From NCBI GenBank assembly GCA_000612485.1, contig CP007494.1, positions 3,472,001 to 3,536,000 of the forward strand: a stretch of 64,000 bases of DNA, read 5' to 3'. The notes beneath the pieces are model-generated. The model searched no databases. It saw only the letters and a program-made list of their open reading frames with translations, and was not told the DNA's origin. The translations under genes and the position numbers were made by a program. Positions 63,610 through 64,000 of the stretch are shown here, one piece after another; the stretch's first letter is position 1, and every line of letters begins with the position of its first letter. This stretch comes from Bordetella holmesii ATCC 51541. Its GTDB lineage: Bacteria; Pseudomonadota; Gammaproteobacteria; Burkholderiales; Burkholderiaceae_B.

Positions 63610-64000
63610 TCAACCCAACGCGGTATCCAGAAACATCATCACCCCGAAACCTATCATCAACCCGACGGTGGCAAAGGTCTCGTGACCATTGCGATGGGTC
63701 TCGGGGATGACTTCGTGCGATACCACGAAGATCATGGCGCCTGCGGCCAACCCCATACTGACGGGATAGGCCAAGGCATAGCCGCTGGCCATCCCTACGC
63801 CAATCAGTGCCCCCAGCGGCTCCATGAGTCCCGACCCGATGGCAATCCACACCGCCTGCCGGCGACTCAGGCCGATGGCGCGCAGCGCGACCGCCACCGC
63901 AAGACCCTCCGGAATATCCTGAATGGCAATGGCCGAGGTCAGCGGCAGCCCTACACCGAGGTCGCCGTTCGATAGGCTCACGCCAACTGCCATGCCTTCG
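63610..64000 (-). CDS. ZIP-family divalent metal transporter (5' end beyond window)
   Basis: The C-terminal 129 residues of a ZIP carrier; the frame is open through the right edge. EGMAVGVSLSNGDLGVGLPLTSAIAIQDIPEGLAVAVAL holds the two metal-binding helices IV and V (the HNxPEG and QDIPEG motifs), followed by the last three helices. ZIP proteins take up zinc or iron into the cytoplasm. It is convergent with the preceding secreted-protein gene. Confidence 0.88.
   Translation of the reverse strand, partial: EGMAVGVSLSNGDLGVGLPLTSAIAIQDIPEGLAVAVALRAIGLSRRQAVWIAIGSGLMEPLGALIGVGMASGYALAYPVSMGLAAGAMIFVVSHEVIPETHRNGHETFATVGLMIGFGVMMFLDTALG

Noticed and set aside
1..64000. CRISPR arrays, tRNA or rRNA genes, prophage or restriction systems
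   Set aside because: No regularly spaced repeats, no cloverleaf or ribosomal sequence, and no phage structural or nuclease/methylase genes were seen in the window.

Overview
This is a GC-rich betaproteobacterial chromosome segment, most likely from a Bordetella species. The best markers are a complete IS481 element inserted at a CTAG core, three copies of an ISL3-family element, and Alcaligenaceae-type gene content (a Bug-family solute receptor, a group 2 Pha/Mnh antiporter with fused AB subunits, ImuA-ImuB-DnaE2). IS481 together with heavy gene decay makes B. holmesii the leading guess, but the species call is inference from memory of those elements.

Layout. 1-7.3 kb: a HAD-family phosphatase cut by the left edge, a small secreted protein, then the phaABCDEFG cation/proton antiporter operon on the minus strand. 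7.3-8.7 kb: a long intergenic region with a perfect 21-bp palindrome, then a Bug-type periplasmic receptor. 8.7-13.5 kb: a YhaN/YhaO-like SMC ATPase and nuclease pair whose ATPase gene is split by IS481. 13.6-15.5 kb: a broken dadA next to its divergent Lrp-type regulator. 15.6-19.9 kb: a DUF502 membrane protein, a Tgl-like transglutaminase and a MurA paralogue split by ISL3 copy 1. 20.2-22.6 kb: glpR (frameshifted) and glpD. 22.6-24.4 kb: a DJ-1/PfpI protein and a zinc-free oxidoreductase. 24.5-29.7 kb: a TetR-controlled tripartite ABC efflux operon whose outer-membrane gene is frameshifted. 29.7-34.6 kb: small housekeeping genes (ybaK, NRDE protein, MAPEG, CPBP protease remnant, arfB, queE, broken queD). 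34.9-37.9 kb: an FMN-dependent hydroxyacid dehydrogenase, ISL3 copy 2 and a truncated chemotaxis-like protein. 38.1-43.4 kb: a LexA-controlled imuA-imuB-dnaE2 mutagenesis cassette with a frameshift in imuB. 43.4-48.4 kb: a hypoxanthine-DNA glycosylase, frameshifted fetA/fetB-like iron exporter genes, pckG, and ISL3 copy 3 in the pckG upstream region. 48.6-64 kb: mostly intact metabolic and regulatory genes (amidohydrolase, thioredoxin-like protein, DMT exporter, MocR regulator, gor, aroG, an I78 inhibitor, a ParB-like protein, LON domain, AraC-type regulator, GNATs, MFS), ending in a ZIP transporter cut by the right edge.

The dominant theme is genome decay. Three genes are broken by IS elements, two carry in-frame stop codons, and eight carry indels of one or two bases, mostly in or next to short homopolymers. 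Either this is a host-restricted lineage shedding functions, or some homopolymer indels are sequencing errors; the IS insertions and nonsense codons cannot be explained by homopolymer error. All three ISL3 copies lie in the same orientation and are nearly identical, so they are ready substrates for deletion of the 18 and 10 kb segments between them, and copy 2 already sits at a junction that looks rearranged.
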